Positions 1 through 14,507 of a stretch of 64,000 nt of DNA are shown here, piece by piece. Both the position numbers and the translations under genes were made by a program. Location: the NCBI GenBank assembly GCA_020746105.1, contig CM036617.1, positions 147,998,578 to 148,062,577 on the forward strand, in the 5' to 3' direction. Under the pieces are notes generated by a model. That model had not been told where the DNA came from. It did no database searches and was given only the letters and a program-made list of their open reading frames with translations. This stretch comes from Trogon surrucura (Eukaryota > Chordata > Aves > Trogoniformes > Trogonidae). Every line of letters begins with the position of its first letter. Positions within the stretch are counted from its first letter, which is position 1.

Positions 1-335
1 AGGGGCACCAAGGTGACTGCTGTAGCACCTGCCCTGGGAGGAGAGGCTGAGGGAGCTGGGCTGGTTCAGCCTGGGGAAGCAACAGTCTTAACAGCTGCCA
101 GTCTGCATCTACAAGAAGGGTATCAAGAGAACGAAGACAAGCTCATCACAGTGGAGCATGGACAGAGGCTGAGAGACGACAGACATGAATGGAAACCACA
201 GAGGTTCAGACTGGACATCTCTTTTATCTCTTCTGGAATTTGGTTCATCAAGTACGGGATGTGCCACAAAGGAGAGGCAACAGTATCCTTTCTGTGAGGG
301 GGAGGTCACTGACCAACTCAACTCTCTAGAGAGGT
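1..335 (+). repeat. Old CR1 LINE fragment (ORF2 3' part), interrupted
   Basis: Positions about 45-97 read like the CR1 segment 'gaggctgagggagctggg...ttcagcctgg.gaag', which encodes the [12 protein letters not shown] region of CR1 ORF2. Positions 150-220 keep the 'cacagaggttcagactggacat' block that follows it in the family. About 65 bases (near 221-285) do not fit CR1. Similarity then resumes at 288-335, where 'ttctgtgaggg..gtcactga' and 'agagagg' match the block before the LPREVVE codons. The copy is much more diverged than the 17.8-kb element and has no usable reading frame. Its left end lies outside the window. The alignment is from memory of the family, so the boundaries are approximate. 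Confidence 0.6.
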
Positions 336-3300
336 ATACAGAACCTAAATACACTGCCTGACGGCTACAAACAGGTTCGAAAAGAAGTGAAAATGCAATA
401 TAACTTCTGTGAGAGCTTTTAAGATCACCACCTTAGCTGTGGACCTGACTTTAGACTTCCTTCTAAGGTTCCAGTCAACTAAATTAATTCCTGACTGCTA
501 GGAGGAGAGAGCATTGAAGTTTAGCTGCTTTTATGGAGTCAGAGCATTTTGGTCTTTTTTTTTTTACTAAGCTATGTACACCAGTAGCTAGTAAAAAGGC
601 TTTCCAAATTTAATTCATCTGTTAGCATGTGTTAATATCAATGTGATATGAGGTGGATCACTCAGTGTACCTAGTACTTGACTCATTTTTCCTCACATGA
701 ACAAGTCATTTGGCATCAGCCTATTTATGAAAGGTAGCCTTTTTTAAAACCAATACAATTGCCATTTCTCATGAAACCCTGAATCAAAAAGAAGAGCAGA
801 CATTGGTTCTGATTAGAGGGAAAAAAAAAAAAAATAAGGCAAGCTAGCAACAACAACTATGAAAAAATCCTTAATATCAATCATCCACAGAACAGGCAAT
901 TTTCCGAGGGATTTGTTCACAAACAGCTACAAGGACAGGAAAAGCAACACCGCCCTGACCCTCTGACAACCAGGTTGATGTCTGCTAGGAACAGCGCACA
1001 GGCAGTTTTCAAGAGTTGCATTGCACAACTGCATAGGGCTCAGCACCGGACAAAAGGGTGGGACTGGGAGCTCACAGGGAGTATTTGGACATTTGAGAAA
1101 ACAGATCTTCAAGCAGGCCTTATTAAAAAAGTCTCCAAACTTTATCAGCCCCTGGAGCAGCCGTTGTTTTATCCAGTCCAAACCAGAACAACTTACTGAT
1201 TGCATTTTCTTTTTTCCTGGGAAGCAAAAGAATCAGTCTGGCGCACTGATTCATGGTGTTACTACACTGGCTTTCCTCAGCTGGAACATTCCTTCAGCAT
1301 CCCATGAAGGGCTATTAAAATAAGTAAATCACGAGAACCATCTGTCCTTTGCAGAGAGGAGGGGATGGGGTATTGCAGTGTATTTCCTTCTTGCTGCACA
1401 GTGTTGACCCCTTCCTGCTTGTGACACAAGCCCATGTTATCCTGAGGACTTAATAGCTACATCCAATATACAACATTTTGTCTGTTTAGTTAAACTTTAA
1501 GTTGCATAGGAAGAAAGACTACACCTGAGGCCACACGGGACATATGACAGCATAACTCTATGCTGGGAGAAAGCACATCATCTTTCCCTTTCCTTCCCAG
1601 CAAAACCTTCATCAGTTGGGTTTTTTTATGTTACACTATCTTCTTCCATTTTACTTGACGTCCTTCCTTTAAGCTAAAAAGCCACTATATGCTAATAAAT
1701 GTATATTAAAAAAAAACCTCTATTCTTATAAGAGGAGAAAAACTGCGTTTTGCATGAAAATTCTCTCCTTATAACAGCGTCTGCTTTCAATTTTCCATTA
1801 AAACAACATTGTACTGAATTTTCATTCACACTAGCAGAGTATTTTTCTGCCATCCGAGCAAAGATCTTTACTCCTCTACTATCAACAAAGCAGAGGAAGA
1901 GTAGGATGCAATTAAGCAGTTAGGTGAGGTGAAATGATATATGCCTTTAAATGAAAGTAAATTTAAAAAAAAATAAGAACAGGCACTTTAAAAGTATCTT
2001 TTAAGAACAGTATGTTTTTCTTTTAGATAGGCATCTAATCCTCTGTGCCTCATCAGAAGGAAACACTACTTGTCATCAAAGGAAGTTATTGTTCCCAGTT
2101 AATTAATGACTGTAACACGCCTTGGGATCTTGGAATGTAAGATATCATTGCTATTACACAATGCTGAGGTCTTTTCAATCAGTTAAACATTTCTATTAAT
2201 GTGTACAGCCCAAGTGTGTTGTGCTGTTTCCTTTGAGTGTATTCTTTCTAAGCAATTTCACAATCTTCCCCCAATCCCACAATATGCGGTTTGCAAAAGC
2301 TGCAAAGAGCTATAAAAATATCAACCCTTATTGATCCTCAAACCGGATCCACATCCTACAAATGTTTTAAAAATGCTACTGCTTACCACAGCGATTCCTG
2401 CTAAACTTGGGGTTATCCATCAGGACAAAAATTACACAGCGTTAGAGCGTTTTGCAGACAGAAAATGCTTTTGTGATCCTCTGTTCTGAACACTGTTCCC
2501 GTTAAGTGGCAGAGACGCACACAGACATTCCCCTTCCATGTGCTGCTCCTGCAGCAACCACCGCATGCGCACACCTTGCCTTGCTGCAACCAACTCCTCC
2601 TCACTCACTGGAGCAACGTGCTGCGGGTGAGTGTAAGTCTCTGCAAACTGGAAGCCTCAAGGGGTCCCAGTCATTACGCCAGAAAACTTTTATTCCACTT
2701 TATATCAAAAAACACGCAGCGAAGATGCACATTTTTTACTTTAGATCGAAGGATATTATGGAAGACACCATCTTTTCTGATTAACATGTGGACCTCACGG
2801 GTAAAGACTAAGTATTACATGCTGCAACACTTTCCTAATACACATAGAGACTTTACCTCATCAGTCTCTTTGCAATTTCAGATTTCCTTTGATAATCATC
2901 CTTTTCTACCTCAGGATTTGAAAGTGGGTTTTATAACTTCACTTTTAAGAACAAAGCGAGTTTAAACCAAAACAAGACCGTGTTTGTCATTGTTAACTGG
3001 TGCTAGACATGAAGAAATATTATTTATGGCAACCAAAAAGCTAAAATGAATCAACACAGCCACAAGGAGTGCATGTTTGAACCATTCAAATTTCGGGATA
3101 TGGAAAATCATCCAAAAGGTTTAAGGAATAAGGGAAGACAACATATTTCTATTCACAGATGCAGAAAATTTCTGTTGTGCCTTAAGCATTTGCCAACAGA
3201 ACAAATTGAAATTTGATTGCTAGAACCACAGAGCAATAACAAGCTCTCCCGTCAGAACCAGCATAAAACCACAAACAAAAAGCAGTCCAGCGTGCCAAAG

Positions 3301-6300
3301 GCTGCCTGAAACCAGGAGGAGACTAAAGCTTTTTATTTGGCAAAGATGAAAACGGACAAGTTCTGATGTGGTTGTCGGAGGGCAGCACGTTTCACAGCCA
3401 CAGAGCTGTGGAAGCACAGAACTGCCCTCCCCGAGCCCCACGCAAACAATCTCGTCTCCTCACTGCAGCCCTGCACAGCAGCTCCAGCTTCTGGCTTTAA
3501 GGTCAGAACAAAAACCCTGAGGTCAGAGAAACATCCCAAGCAAAAGCCTTGTTTGGAAGAACATAAAGAAGCAGCACTGAGGAACAGTTGGTCTCCTCTC
3601 CACATTCATGGTTGCAGAATACAAAATAGTTAAATTGGATGCGCACTGAAAGTTAGGTTAAGAAATTAACTCTTCGAAGTAGCAAGACAATGCATCACTT
3701 CTGGCCCTACAGATGCATTCCAGTGGAGCCGAACATCAGCGAGTTTTCAGACTATGAATCTTAACTCTGCTAGGTCAGGAAAACCAATGGGTAAACTCCT
3801 GACCACTAAGACTCATCTTCTGGACAATATACAAAGAAAGCTGTAGCTAGGCAGCTCGCCTCTTCTCTTAATTTGCAAGCCACAGACCTCACGAAAGCTG
3901 CGTGCCTACACGTGTTGTTTGGGATCTGTTGGGATCTCTTCATAGATGCCAGGAAAGCGTTCACCAAACCATGCTTGCAGTTTCCATCAACGTCTATCGC
4001 CTGAGAAGGCAAAATGCCGAAAGAAAAAGCAGCATTTAACATTGTAAGATGATACACTGCTTCTTCAACTATTTTCTTCTAGGAGAAAGAGTGCCCAATC
4101 AGCAGTGTTAGTGCAATGCAAAGGTCTCTGCAGCCTTGCTGAAATACCACTAGGAAAGAGCACAAAATGGTGAGAGGTATCACAAAGCACCACCTATGCT
4201 GCTCAGTTCAGCACGTCATCACACCGGAGGTTGCCAGGCTTCATGTGTTGTCCCGAACAACCACATACAACAGAAGCACATTTACACAAACTAATTGAAA
4301 AGTCAGTAACAGGGTAACCAGGATGACAATGTCAAAGAGCAATGTAAGAGACACGTAACATGGTGCTAAGCATTGCCAACCCCACACTGTCACTAGATAA
4401 GAACATACTTCACATAGATTATCTAAATGCTTAACCTTCTAGCAATTAAACATTTAGCTTTGTCTTTATCTATACCATTCAATTGCTTATGTTTCTTAAG
4501 GAGTTTTAACTACTAGAAATACAATATGCTGATAGTTACACATGCCCATGTTTCACAGATGTGGTGTCAATACTCTGTGTATATTGCAAGCTAAGTATAT
4601 ATTCACCCACTACTCAAGAATCAGCAGTGGAAGAGCCATCCTATTAATTTTAATGAATAAAACTGTGGTAAAGCTTACGTGAATTAACTCAGTTTCTGCT
4701 TACTGGTATGAGAATAGATTCCTTTTAGGTAGCTGCCCTAAGAAAAAAATTACTGCCAAAATACAAGAAACAAGGTCAAAATATACTTAAAAAAATCTAA
4801 TTGAATTAACCTCTCCAAAGTACCTTCTAGCTATACAGCTAAAAATTCTTATGTTCAGCTTTTCCCTAAGGTAAAATATTACTCACAAGCTTGCTTAACT
4901 TATTGGGTATTGATTTAGAAGAAAACCCAGTGTTTATACTAAAGACATAAAATGAAGTACAGGACTTCTGAAACTAGGATGTTGTATTTTAGCCACTCTA
5001 GTAAGTCAAAAGATAGAACGGTGTGTTGATGCCTAATTCCATAAAAAGCGCTCTTTCTGAATCTGTTTTAATGCAGAATTCTTAAAAATATCCCCAAAGA
5101 ACATAAGACTGTCGTGTGATACTATTTTTTCATATAACATTGCCTGTGACCTACGAACACGAGCATGCCACTCAATGGCTACAGATCTTTTGAAAACCAG
5201 ACCTCCTCACTTAACCCAAATGCCTTCCTGATCTTATTTCCACATAATAATGTTTAAGAGGATAAATCATTTTTGATACATTTTTGATGCATTCCTCAGA
5301 ACATGAAAAAAATAGAAGAAAACACAAAGTAGGGATAGAATATTGAAATCTAGTAACTCATGATCCACCAAAAAAAATAAAAGAGCTTCTAGCAGAAACC
5401 TCCATGTCTTGGCCTTTTTCTCTTACAACAATCACAAAGAACAACATTCTAGTTGATTTAGGATACGCTACGTAGCACAGTTTTGAATATTTCTTTTAAA
5501 CAAACACATCCATCACGTCACAGCTTAAAACAATTACAGACCCTTGTTCACTGGTAAACTTAAAGCTGGCAGAGTCAGATAAAAATTCAGCTGCAATAAA
5601 TGTCTAGTCAATCCCAAGCCAAAATAAGCTCTGTTTTGTTTTACTGTGTGCTTTTGTTTGGTTTAGTGTTGCTACTACACCAAATGAAATACACCTGAAT
5701 AAAATACAAATACAAGCACTGAGTCAGATTACGGTAGCTCCCCGTTATCAAGGTTCTTCCAGGCAAACCAGAATTCACCTCAAACTTTTAAGCTTTTTTT
5801 CTCTTGACCAAATAAAATCCTACTTCTATTTTTGTATAGAAAGAAAGATAACAAAATTAGCATAATTTTAGAAATTCATAAACTTACACACAGAGTCTAT
5901 TTAACAGCTGTTAATGCAGTTGACACTGTCTCCCAACAGCATAATGTAAATACATACAGTAGTTTCTAACCAGGTTAGTTGGGTCTCCTGGACGTCCTCA
6001 CTTGGAACACTCAAGCCATCATGCAAGTAGTAGCTATGAACAGCAGACTACGTTCACACTTGGAACATAAACTATTTAGCTACCATTAAAGGGAATTTAT
6101 TTACTTTTTTTTTTTTTAATTTAAGCTCTACCTTCCAGAGCAGAAGAAGAAGCAAATCTGCTCATGACTAAGAACATTTAGGAATGAAGTTGGATGTATC
6201 TACCTAGTTTAAAGGAATAAAAATATTGAAATTAAGAAATAGGAAGTTCCTCCATATTTGGCTCTAGTTAGTGAAGACAAACTATTGTGTTTCATTGTTT

Positions 6301-9300
6301 TGAGCAAAATATTTAGTAACTGACAGCAATTAATTGTATAGAGATTTACTGATACATTTTTAATTGTTCTTTCTTAATACCATATTCTATGAGGAAACTT
6401 CTGTTACAACAGTGAGCAGTTAAAGATTACACTTTTGAAACTGTGATATCTTGAGAAGGCATGAAATACTGAAATGCTATGAACACCTAACTAATATACC
6501 TCTTCCCTATATTCTTGCAATCATGCCCCTTTGATCAAGGTATGGAAAAAAATTTGGGTAATATGGTTAAGGGTAACAGAAAGCTTTTTACTTGCTTTAT
6601 CTACAACAAAAATATCTTTCGTTTCATTTTCATTGAGTTAGTCAAAGCAACCACAGTCCAAGTCAGGTGGCACATGGGAATTGAAGCTTTTTTAGAATTC
6701 AGAAAACAAAGCTGTTCTACTCAGGAGCTGACAAAGGGAGGCTCAAATCTGCTACATCCTGGTTTGTATCTCCCTTTTTCTTCAGGACCACATCTGGGTT
6801 ACATATCAGTATCCCAGTGGTTGGAAAAAAAATAGAGTAAAGCACTGTCATTTGTGGGTCCTACCTGGAAGGGCAGGGAAAACCTTCTGTTCCACTGAAA
6901 AGGGAAGAGGACACAGCACAAGCTGAGGAACAGCCATTACAGCCCTACCCTTAGTTTAGTTCTGAAGCCCCTCTTTGTATTTTCAGGGAGAAGGAAAAAT
7001 TGTTTTCTTCTGGTAAGATAGCTAGTTCAGGAGAAGAGATGCCTGGAGAAACAAAAGCAGGCTTCTTGTCTTGCAGAAAAAAAGACACGAGTTTGTTTCC
7101 CTTGTCCCGCGTGCGTCTCTGTAGGCAGACACTGCAGTAGGAGCCCCCTAAGAGCCGAGTGACTGGCAGAAGTGCTTGATGGGACAGGGCTTCACAGCTG
7201 TTTCCACTTACTCTTTCGGCTTGGCAGAGGTCTCTCTCTCACCAGACTGCCGCCTGGGAGCACAGGGCTCTCCCCAGGAGCCCGGCTGAAGCCGACGCTC
7301 CATGGGAAGGGTCACACTAGCTGCAGCAGGAGTACGCACTCCCACCTTTTGCTCCCGATTATAAATACCCTGTACTATTAGTGAACTGGACCGACAAAAG
7401 TTCATCTTCCATTGGCCACCCACTTCTAAATACAGTAGTGACATCTAGACGACTCGTTGGTCTTGCTAAAATAGAAACAAACAGAACAGAACAGTTTCCT
7501 GCAACCACCGAGCCAAGTTCCAGCGCAGTAACTGAGTCATGACATGGCAAATCAGTCTTGAATATATCAATGTTCAAGTGCTCTCTTTAGGACAGTAAAT
7601 AGGAAGAACAAGAACAACCTCATCCCATACTGCTTAATTCACGCTTTCTTGTGCACTTTCTTAGGCTCTCTCTTGACTGTCTAGATTTCTCTGGGAGTTT
7701 CCAAGATTCATTCTTTGCAAATCCCCTGTAAAGTACCATAATTACAAGAGGTGTATACAACAGCTAAATGGAAAAAAAGAGTATAAGGCTTGATTCAGCA
7801 ACGAGTTAGACCAGTGATTCTAACTATGCTTTTTCGCACTGTTCACAGTGCTGTCCTTTGATTTCAAACACTGCACAAAGCAGCATTTTTACCCTTAATA
7901 ACCTGAAATACTTAGTTTATGAAATATTAAAAGAATCACACTGAGTAAGATGGCGAGAAAGCATGAAAATCTAAACACAAGCCTCTATATGATGTTATTT
8001 CAACAGGGAAACAGTACCATCAGGACACAGGATTTTACATTTGGGTTTTTTTCCCTTCCATTTCAGTCAGAAACAAGTAACTTCAGCCAAAGGAAAAAAA
8101 AAAAGATTAAAAATAATGGGCAGAAATAAAAGTGGGTCCTCTTGAGGTCCAAACATGAAATCTACAGGCACTGAACCCGATATTTATATAGGTTTTCTCA
8201 ATGCCCATAGTCTTCGGTTAGAGAAACAGTACACCTCACAACATCCAAAATTTGACCTGCAGCATATTAAATTTAAATAACATTAGAGTATAAGCAAGCC
8301 AGTTCTCATGAATGCTGAGCACCCAATTGTACCCATTAGCCTCCCTGTAAGCCAGTGGAAGGCAGACTGAGAAGGGTGAAGAAAGACCAACACGACCACT
8401 AGTTCCCCATTAGCACCACGTGCACCAACAATGTAGTTTCTTCTTTAAAAAAACCCCACTCATTTAAGGGGACTTCTAACCCTCAGTCCAGTCCTCTCAC
8501 TGCAGTCTATAAGCTCTCCTTTACACTTTGCCAACATACAACTCTTTGAAGAATGACAATGAAAAGTGAGCTGTTAAGATGATCTAGATGAAAAATACCT
8601 CCTTGAAAAAACGTCAGATTTACCTCAACTTCAAGGAACGACATAAAAACCAGGGCAGAAGCAAGCCTTAAATAGTAAGGCCACAGGAGAAAAGCCAGTG
8701 GTGTATCCCTGAACACTTCAATGTTGCCTGTGTATTAACAGGCAGAGCCTGCTGATACACCATAATGATAAAATGTGCCCAAATAAATACACGTGCTGCC
8801 TTGTGAGTACAAAAATCCAGTTCAGATTCAGGCTGGTGACAAAGACTAAACCAATCAAGGGGAAAAAAAACATAAAAACCCTCTACAGTTTTAGCAGGGC
8901 AACTTCCTGACAGTTTACTGTGCAACTAATTTAATAGCAGTGTTGGTATGAAATGGAGAAAAATGGTGAGGAAGCAGTATTCCTCCTTCACCAGCCACCT
9001 AAACTTAACAAGATTAACTTGAAGTAACTATGAAACCACAGCCAGTTAAGCTCTTTGAAAATCATGGTTTCAGAAACTCAGTTTCTAGGCATTTTGTCCA
9101 AGAATATTGTACTGTGATTGGAGGAGAGAGAAAAAAAGGCCAAACCCAAAAAAAAAAAACAACCAGTAAATGCCACCACAAACTAGCAAGGGAATCAGGC
9201 AGCAAGTTATCTTTATTTGTCTCTATTTTATTACAGACAAAGCCTCACATTTCTGTATAAATGCAGTATCCAGCTGCAAAGTCACTTCCACTTCACAGTA

Positions 9301-11972
9301 GCATTTTATCTAATAATCCATGCAGCTTTCAAAATTATTTCCACCCTCCAAAATAAAAGGAAGCCATGCAGCTCCTCCACTGGCTGGAAAAATCAGAACT
9401 TTATTGAAACAACAAATAAATCAATTTTTACAAGAAATATCAGCTTGCTTGTATCGCACTGCAGACATAATAAATTATAGAAAAGGTGAATCTCTTTATA
9501 ACAAGCTCTCAAAACTGCAGCACTGTTTTGGTAAAGCACTTGAAGCATTAGGAAAGAGTATACTTGGACATCTGGAAAATGGGTTCTGTGATTGTGAAAT
9601 CTAGTTTGTAAACAGAAAAATCCCTCTTCTGGGAGAGAAAAGAAAATGGACAGCCAAAGTACTTGCAAAGGAGGAAGATGATGGGGTTCTTTTGCCTGCC
9701 TTCAAACTTAGCATGGGCGAATAAAAACAGTTAAATACTCCACCCTTCCAGTGTACTTCACAACACAAACACTAAAACCCCAGAACCAGGACTGCCACTC
9801 AGTGAAAGCCAAGCCACTTGTGTATTCCTCACAACAAGTTGTTTTGTTTTGTTTTTTTCTAGATGGAGAGATTTGCAGGGAAAGACTGAGAATTAAAGCA
9901 AGCCCCATATTCAACACGGTTGCCCTTGGCATTGGTACTCAAGGGGAAGAGCAAAACATCAGCAATTGTTTCTACAAGTCAAGAGCTGCTTTTTTTAGTT
10001 TCACAGGAGTGGCTGAATCTCCTAGGTGTTCCAACTCCAGCTGGCACGGAGTAGTTCCATCAACAAAGTACACGGCTCATCTTCTACCACAGCTAGAATC
10101 GCCTACACATGTAAACTCTCCAAAACGCAGTTCAAATCACCCTTAATGTGCAAATTGCCTCGACCATCAAAGCCATCTGGAAAACATTTCATATTAGGCA
10201 ACAAGGTCCGGCCATCTACATTGGTTATATATTTGGATGCCTGTATTAAACAAGACAGTATCGTACCACTGTAAGCCTAAGAAGCTTTGTATTAAATAGC
10301 TTAAGTGTTGCTAAAAGAAATAATATTAAAACCTGCAGAGATAACATTAAAAAATAATAATAATGGAAGCTGGAGCTTCGGAATCTCTGGAAATACCACC
10401 AGTCTTCAAGTCTATGCAAATACAGTAAAAAAAAAAAAAGGGGAACAAATTTGACCTGTAGATTTACCAAGGAAGATGGAAAGCCAAGGATCAAATAACT
10501 TTCCAATACACCAAAAAGTATCTGCAGAAAACTGGCTCTTCACGTAAGCCAACATGAATGCTTGGTCTGCAGGCACGACGCAATCCAAGTGAAGTAGCTG
10601 TAGCATCACAGAAAGGGGGGAGGGGGAAGAAAAAAAAAGGCATCAGCTGTTGGTATGAGAAAAATCACAGGAACTACCCAAGACAGGCTGGCTTGCGGTT
10701 TCCTTTGGCTTAGCAGAAATCCTAAGAGTACTTCGCCGACTGCCTTAGAGTAAGCATTTGCCAGCAAATTACCACAATGGTTTCCTCTTAAGAATAAAAC
10801 GTGCACAGATTATGATCCTACACCACTAAAATAAAGAAGTTTCGTTGTTTATTTTGATGGTTGTTAGAAGAAATGCAAATCACATCCTTCTTATCTGATC
10901 TATTTTGGAACAAAACCTTAACAGAACTTAAAAGGTAGAGAGAGGGCTTTGCAGCATCAAGCTAAAGGAAGTGCAGTGTGGTAACTTTTGGCAAATGCTA
11001 TCATTATAAACAGTGACCATGGTAACGAGCAAGGCTTTTTTTCTTCCTTTAGACCCTGGGGGAAAAAAATAAAATAAGAATACATGGATATTTCTCTGTG
11101 TATATATATATTAGTCTTTGTACGTCATTACAATGTTTGTGTGTCAGGACCTTGCTTTAGAACAGCTGCTCATTTACTTAAGGCAATGTATATGCACATT
11201 GATTTCCTGCTAAAAAGGGAAACTAGACACACACAACCTTTCTTTCTTTTCCCCACTGATTGCCCAAAATGACACACCTCTAAAAGGAGACCCAAAGAAG
11301 TTTTCAGCTGACAAATGAGGGGCGGTAAAGGGAGGATGATGCTACCTAGTAAACACATAACAAAACAGCAATTGCTTTTTAATGTGTTATTTCTGGCCAA
11401 AGTTTTTTCCAAGTATTTCTGTTCAGAAACCACAATTAACTTACTGTCCCCTGCAGCTAGCATGAAGAATAAAAAAAACCCAAACAATAAACTACTAAAA
11501 CTGCTGATAGCTAAATATGGCTTTTTTAGGGGGAAAGTGAGAGTCAATTTTTAAATAGAGATTACAAGACCTACAAGTACTTACCAAGTCATAAATCACT
11601 TTTCAAATATATTGTGGCACAGGAAAATAGTCTGTGCTGAAAAACTGCCTAGATCGTGTAACCAAAGTGGCAGCACACTACTTGAAGCAGCACTTGTCAT
11701 GTAACACTGCTACTTTTGAAAACCACCACTACTTCAATCTCCTTTCAGCAAAGCAGCAGAATAGCCTGTCTCGCAGCTGGTTGTAACCCACTGGTTCAAA
11801 CCAACTCCTTTTTACCTTCCTTAAACATGTGGAACACATGATCAAATAAGATTTTCAGCTTTTGGTCTTGGAGCGTGGACTTCAGCATCACTGTGCTTTG
11901 TATACAAGTGCTTAAGGTACACATAGTGTTTCCACCCTATTTGGGCATCACTGGTTTGCCTATACAAAAGCA
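336..11972. other. Non-coding stretch, no gene recognised
   Basis: AT-rich unique DNA. Open frames reach only about 141 codons (2540-2965) and none resembles a known protein. Short homopolymers are frequent, for example the T run near 6106-6118. A 31-base homopurine tract is listed separately. Positions 2030-2340 look somewhat enhancer-like, with a TTAATTAATGAC cluster at about 2098-2110 and TGCGGT at 2284-2289. I see no splice-bounded exon I could defend, no RNA gene and no complete mobile element. Confidence 0.6.
10610..10640 (+). repeat. 31-nt homopurine tract
   Basis: Every base from 10610 to 10640 is A or G, with G6 and G5 runs followed by an A-rich part. Such tracts can form triplex (H-DNA) structures. 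No coding or regulatory role is visible. Confidence 0.8.
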
Positions 11973-12022
11973 TCAGAGAATAATTTTGATTGGAAAAGAT
12001 CTCCAGAGTTCATTCGGCACCC
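11973..12022 (-). repeat. CR1 3'-end scrap, old
   Basis: The string 'cagagaataatttt.gattggaaaagatctcc' is a degraded reverse complement of the CR1 3' terminus (consensus, from memory: 'cagaatcatttaggttggaaaagacct'). What follows (12020-12060) is C-rich and only loosely CR1-like. This is a short piece left by 5' truncation and decay. It could be coincidence beyond the first 40 bases. Confidence 0.5.
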
Positions 12023-14452
12023 CACCCCACCCCCCCTGCCGTTCAACTCCCTGCTCTAGGAATCAGACATCAACGTGAAATACAATAAAAAGCATTAGTA
12101 CTGAAACAACTTTATTAAAAAGTACTCATAAAAATCAGTCTTGGAGTGATTTAATCTCTCATTTGGAGAAACACCAAAAAACTACTAGAAACTACTGACT
12201 ACTTCTGCTGGACATGAAGCAGCCAACGCTCAGGAAGGGCCAGGAAATCACACACCTGTCTCTTTGGTCAATGGGGAGACCCACTAGGACGTGACTGGTA
12301 GATATCCATCAGCAAATCCAGTTCTCAGTTACCAAAATCCCATCAGCTAGACTGGAATCACATGAGCATATTTGTGTTCTGATTTTTTGAAATGAAAGTT
12401 AATATCTTGATTTCCTCATGAAAATCTACTTTGAAGACAACTGTACCACATACTCATTGCTCTTGTGTAATATCTACCACACCCTTGAGTAAAACTTCCC
12501 AAGAAACACAGGAAAAATAAAATTAAATAGCCCCTTCAAACTCACCATCATCTACCTATGAGTCACTCCTAACAGTAAGTATATCTTTACTGAAATTGGG
12601 CTATCTTAAAATTCTGAATCAAATTTATATTTTCATTACGTGGTACCCCACTGCCATCCTGCAATGAGGCAGTGCTTTCAGCTGAGAAAAATGCTGTGCT
12701 CTTGAGCACTGTCAGAATGTTTAACAAAAAAGTGTGTGTGGGGGGAAGCTTTGTGACCTAGAAAGGAGATGTACTGTATGAATGATGCACAGAGCCCAGA
12801 GAGTAAGACGTCATTTTTCTATTTATAGCTATAGAAGGAAGAAAAATGAGTCCAGTATAAAGATGATATGCTTCATGTACTGCAAGAATTTTTATTTATA
12901 TGAGCAGGTTAAAAAAAAAATCACTAAGACAATCATCCTTGCGGTACAAAGAATAAAAATTCAAATGTTGATCAAAACTCATCGACTTGGCCAATTTGTT
13001 CTCCCGGGCATTCAGTCTGCCAGATCTCCTGTTGTCCAACATGAAGCAACAATATTTCAAATCTGTGGTTTGCAACTATGCTATCAAGCCCATTTAAAAA
13101 TTGTGTTCAACAGTTTCTAGTAATCTCACCAGATACTTTGAAATACAGCTTTTTCTTTTTTTTTTCCCCAGCTTTTCTTCAGGGAGCATGCATTTTCTTT
13201 CCTCTCCTGTGGCTGCATACTGAAATGGGCATGAGAGCCAGAGACACCAGTACAGCTGACAAGTGTCAGACCATAACACCACCTGGATAATCTACGGATC
13301 GGCATTCAGAGTTTACAGAAAACAACTCAAATTTCACACCTCTGATCTTATTTCAATTCAGATTAGATAAAGCTCAAGGAGAAAGGACAGGAGAACCCAT
13401 CACTCCCAGGAAATCGTGATGCAGGACAGCTTTAGTGTCCACAAATCCTACTGTAATCTTGCTATCTGCTTTTCCTTTTATGTTCCCCTTATGTTGTCTA
13501 TTCATCTACAATCATCAACACTTAGTGGAAAAAAGGCCCCAGAATTTATTACTTGACATCACTGGAGTCCATTTGTAAGAAGTAATTGCCACGATAACAA
13601 GAATCTCTCTCTTATCCCTGCTCTTCATTTAAGCCGCAATTCACACAACTGCCTCTCCTATTTTCATAATGTTCTGCAAAATCACTGGCAAGCACAAAAG
13701 AGCTCAGGGACCCACTCAAACACATTTAACCTACGTACAAAGAGCTAAGGGAGCTATTTCAGCCCTGCTTTCCAAAAAAAATAAAAACACATGAAAAATC
13801 AATTACCAGTTCTGCCTTTTTGAGCCTCTGGATCTAACAGATGTAGCCTACAGACTCCCTCATATCACATGTTTATATGACAGCCCTGAGAGTGCATACT
13901 TTAGCCATGGAAAAAATAAAACCCTTGATTGCTGTTTCAGTTGTCATCAAAACAACCAGGACCTTGTCTGCTTTCATTCCGTATTTCCTTCTCTGTATTC
14001 TCCACTGACTCGCAGCATGCTCTAGAAGATATACCTTCAAAATACCTTTTCTAGAGAATTTCCAACCTGTAATAAAACAAGAAGGTGCAGCGGTTTTCAC
14101 AAGGCAGTTTTGTGATACAGACACCCACAACACATTCTCCCTGCATTATTCTTCTAAGCAAGATGAGCGCATCCTCTTGGCAGGCTAAAGCTGATACAAA
14201 CCAGTGAGGAGGTCTAATCTCTGGAGAGAAATGATCTACCAGTGGCCTCCTGAAACATAAGCCATTAAAAAGCAGTAATACCTGCATTATGGAGGTACTA
14301 AAAGAGAAGGCACACAATTTTCAAGTGCTTCACCATAATGAAAATGCCAGTAAAGAGTCCTTCTGACCTTTTTTAACAATCATCAAAAGACCTTCTTAAC
14401 GCTTGCAGAGGTTCTGTAGCTTGAAATACAAGCAGTTAGTATCTCGTAGCAT
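12023..14452. other. Non-coding stretch, no gene recognised
   Basis: AT-rich unique sequence with short open frames only; the longest, 112 codons at 12782-13120, is lysine-rich and shows no domain. Simple low-complexity runs are present (A9 near 12911, a T-rich run near 13151-13166). I see no transposon ends, RNA genes or exon-like islands. Confidence 0.55.
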
Positions 14453-14507
14453 AACAGAATAATTCAGGTTGGAAGGGACCCTTGGAGGACATCTTGTCCA
14501 ACCTCCT
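14453..14507 (-). repeat. CR1 3'-end fragment
   Basis: The sequence 'aacagaataattcaggttggaagggaccc' followed by 'catcttgtccaacctcc' is a clear reverse complement of the CR1 3' terminal block ('ggttggaagggaccttaaagatcatc...ccaacc'). Only about 55 bases survive, so this is a severely 5'-truncated insertion. It is a few percent to tens of percent diverged by eye. Confidence 0.8.

Noticed and set aside
2540..2965. 141-codon plus-strand frame
   Set aside because: No domain, no credible start, and composition typical of chance frames. An overlapping frame (2506-2784) is also open.
9751..10146. 131-codon plus-strand frame
   Set aside because: No recognisable family or motif; crosses a T-rich run that creates a VLFCFFL-like stretch by chance.
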